Assembly: GCA_963720735.1 (NCBI GenBank) | Contig: CAVRGL010000010.1 | Span: 248,001-312,000, forward strand | DNA from: JBBRHQ01 sp963720735 | Lineage (GTDB): Bacteria; Actinomycetota; Thermoleophilia; Solirubrobacterales; 70-9 | Direction of reading: 5' to 3' | DNA: 64,000 nucleotides | Shown: one piece after another, positions 63,825 to 64,000 of the stretch | How positions within the stretch are numbered: position 1 is the stretch's first letter | Layout: each line of letters opens with the position of its first letter | Made by a program: the position numbers and the translations under genes | Notes under the pieces: generated by a model | Databases searched by the model: none | The model's input: only the letters and a program-made list of their open reading frames with translations | What the model was told of the DNA's origin: nothing

Positions 63825-64000
63825 CTAGCTGGCCTCGGTTTTCGGCGCCGATCTTGCTTCGCGCTCGTGCTCGATCCGCTTGCGTAGCCCGAAGAAGTAG
63901 TCGAAGCCGCTGATCAGGGTGGCGGCGACCGCCAAGTAGACGAGCACGTCGACCCACAGCGGCGAGGGGTCGAAGGCAATCAGGCCGAAGACGGCGGCGA
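63825..64000 (-). CDS. pgsA: CDP-diacylglycerol-glycerol-3-phosphate phosphatidyltransferase (C-terminal part)
   Basis: The last 57 residues are visible: a membrane helix LVYLAVAATLISGFDYFFGL followed by RKRIEHEREARSAPKTEAS and TAG. This tail (TLISGxDYF then basic residues) is typical of PgsA in the CDP-alcohol phosphatidyltransferase family, which makes phosphatidylglycerol phosphate. The catalytic part lies outside the window, so the call is tentative. Confidence 0.65.
   Translation of the reverse strand, partial: AAVFGLIAFDPSPLWVDVLVYLAVAATLISGFDYFFGLRKRIEHEREARSAPKTEAS

Overview
The window is GC-rich chromosomal DNA with long actinobacterial-type ribosomal and RNA polymerase operons. The RpoC, RpoB and SigA sequences are of actinobacterial type. 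Alanine- and glutamate-rich tails sit on many ribosomal proteins, and a secreted RTX-like protein is present. Together these suggest an Actinomycetota member, most likely class Thermoleophilia (Solirubrobacterales-like); this placement is inference from the sequence alone. No rRNA, CRISPR array, transposase or integrase is visible.

Layout. Positions 1-10541 hold the S10-spc ribosomal operon on the minus strand, read from rpsJ down to a partial secY. Next, also on the minus strand, come tuf and fusA, then rpsG and rpsL. Between fusA and rpsG lie two plus-strand, tandemly duplicated membrane protein genes. Positions 16947-21601 are a small mixed block: a PepSY-like protein, a HAD-like protein, a short membrane protein, a flavin monooxygenase and a secreted RTX-repeat protein. 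Positions 21605-35426 carry rpoC, rpoB, rplL, rplJ and then (upstream on the minus strand) rplA, rplK, nusG, secE and rpmG. Genes for a secreted propeller-like protein and a VOC protein are inserted between rplA and rplJ.

Positions 35501-52993 form a cell-surface polysaccharide cluster. It has two paralogous secreted glycosidase-like proteins near its ends, two Wzy-type polymerases/ligases (one with TPR-like repeats, one fused to a predicted carbohydrate-binding domain), a Wzx flippase, a WecA/TagO-like initiating transferase, two glycosyltransferases, two NAD-dependent epimerases and an asparagine synthetase. Two neighbouring genes of this cluster (asnB and the second epimerase) carry apparent one-base frameshifts.

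Positions 53008-64000 hold an acyl-CoA dehydrogenase, tRNA-Thr, a MerR regulator, a Baeyer-Villiger-type monooxygenase and a tightly overlapping operon of a DUF6421-like protein, an SDR and a threonine aldolase, with a divergent Lrp/AsnC regulator. They end with tRNA-Tyr, the primary sigma factor, a FolE2-type GTP cyclohydrolase and a partial pgsA.

The most unusual observations are these: (1) a 38-bp palindromic element placed in frame inside the disordered tails of two unrelated ribosomal proteins, S17 and L10, with a paired base change in the stem; (2) the Lrp / DUF6421-like / SDR / threonine aldolase module with a palindromic candidate operator; (3) a Wzy-like polymerase with an exported carbohydrate-binding-like tail; (4) an L14 gene whose conserved C-terminus has been moved into another frame.
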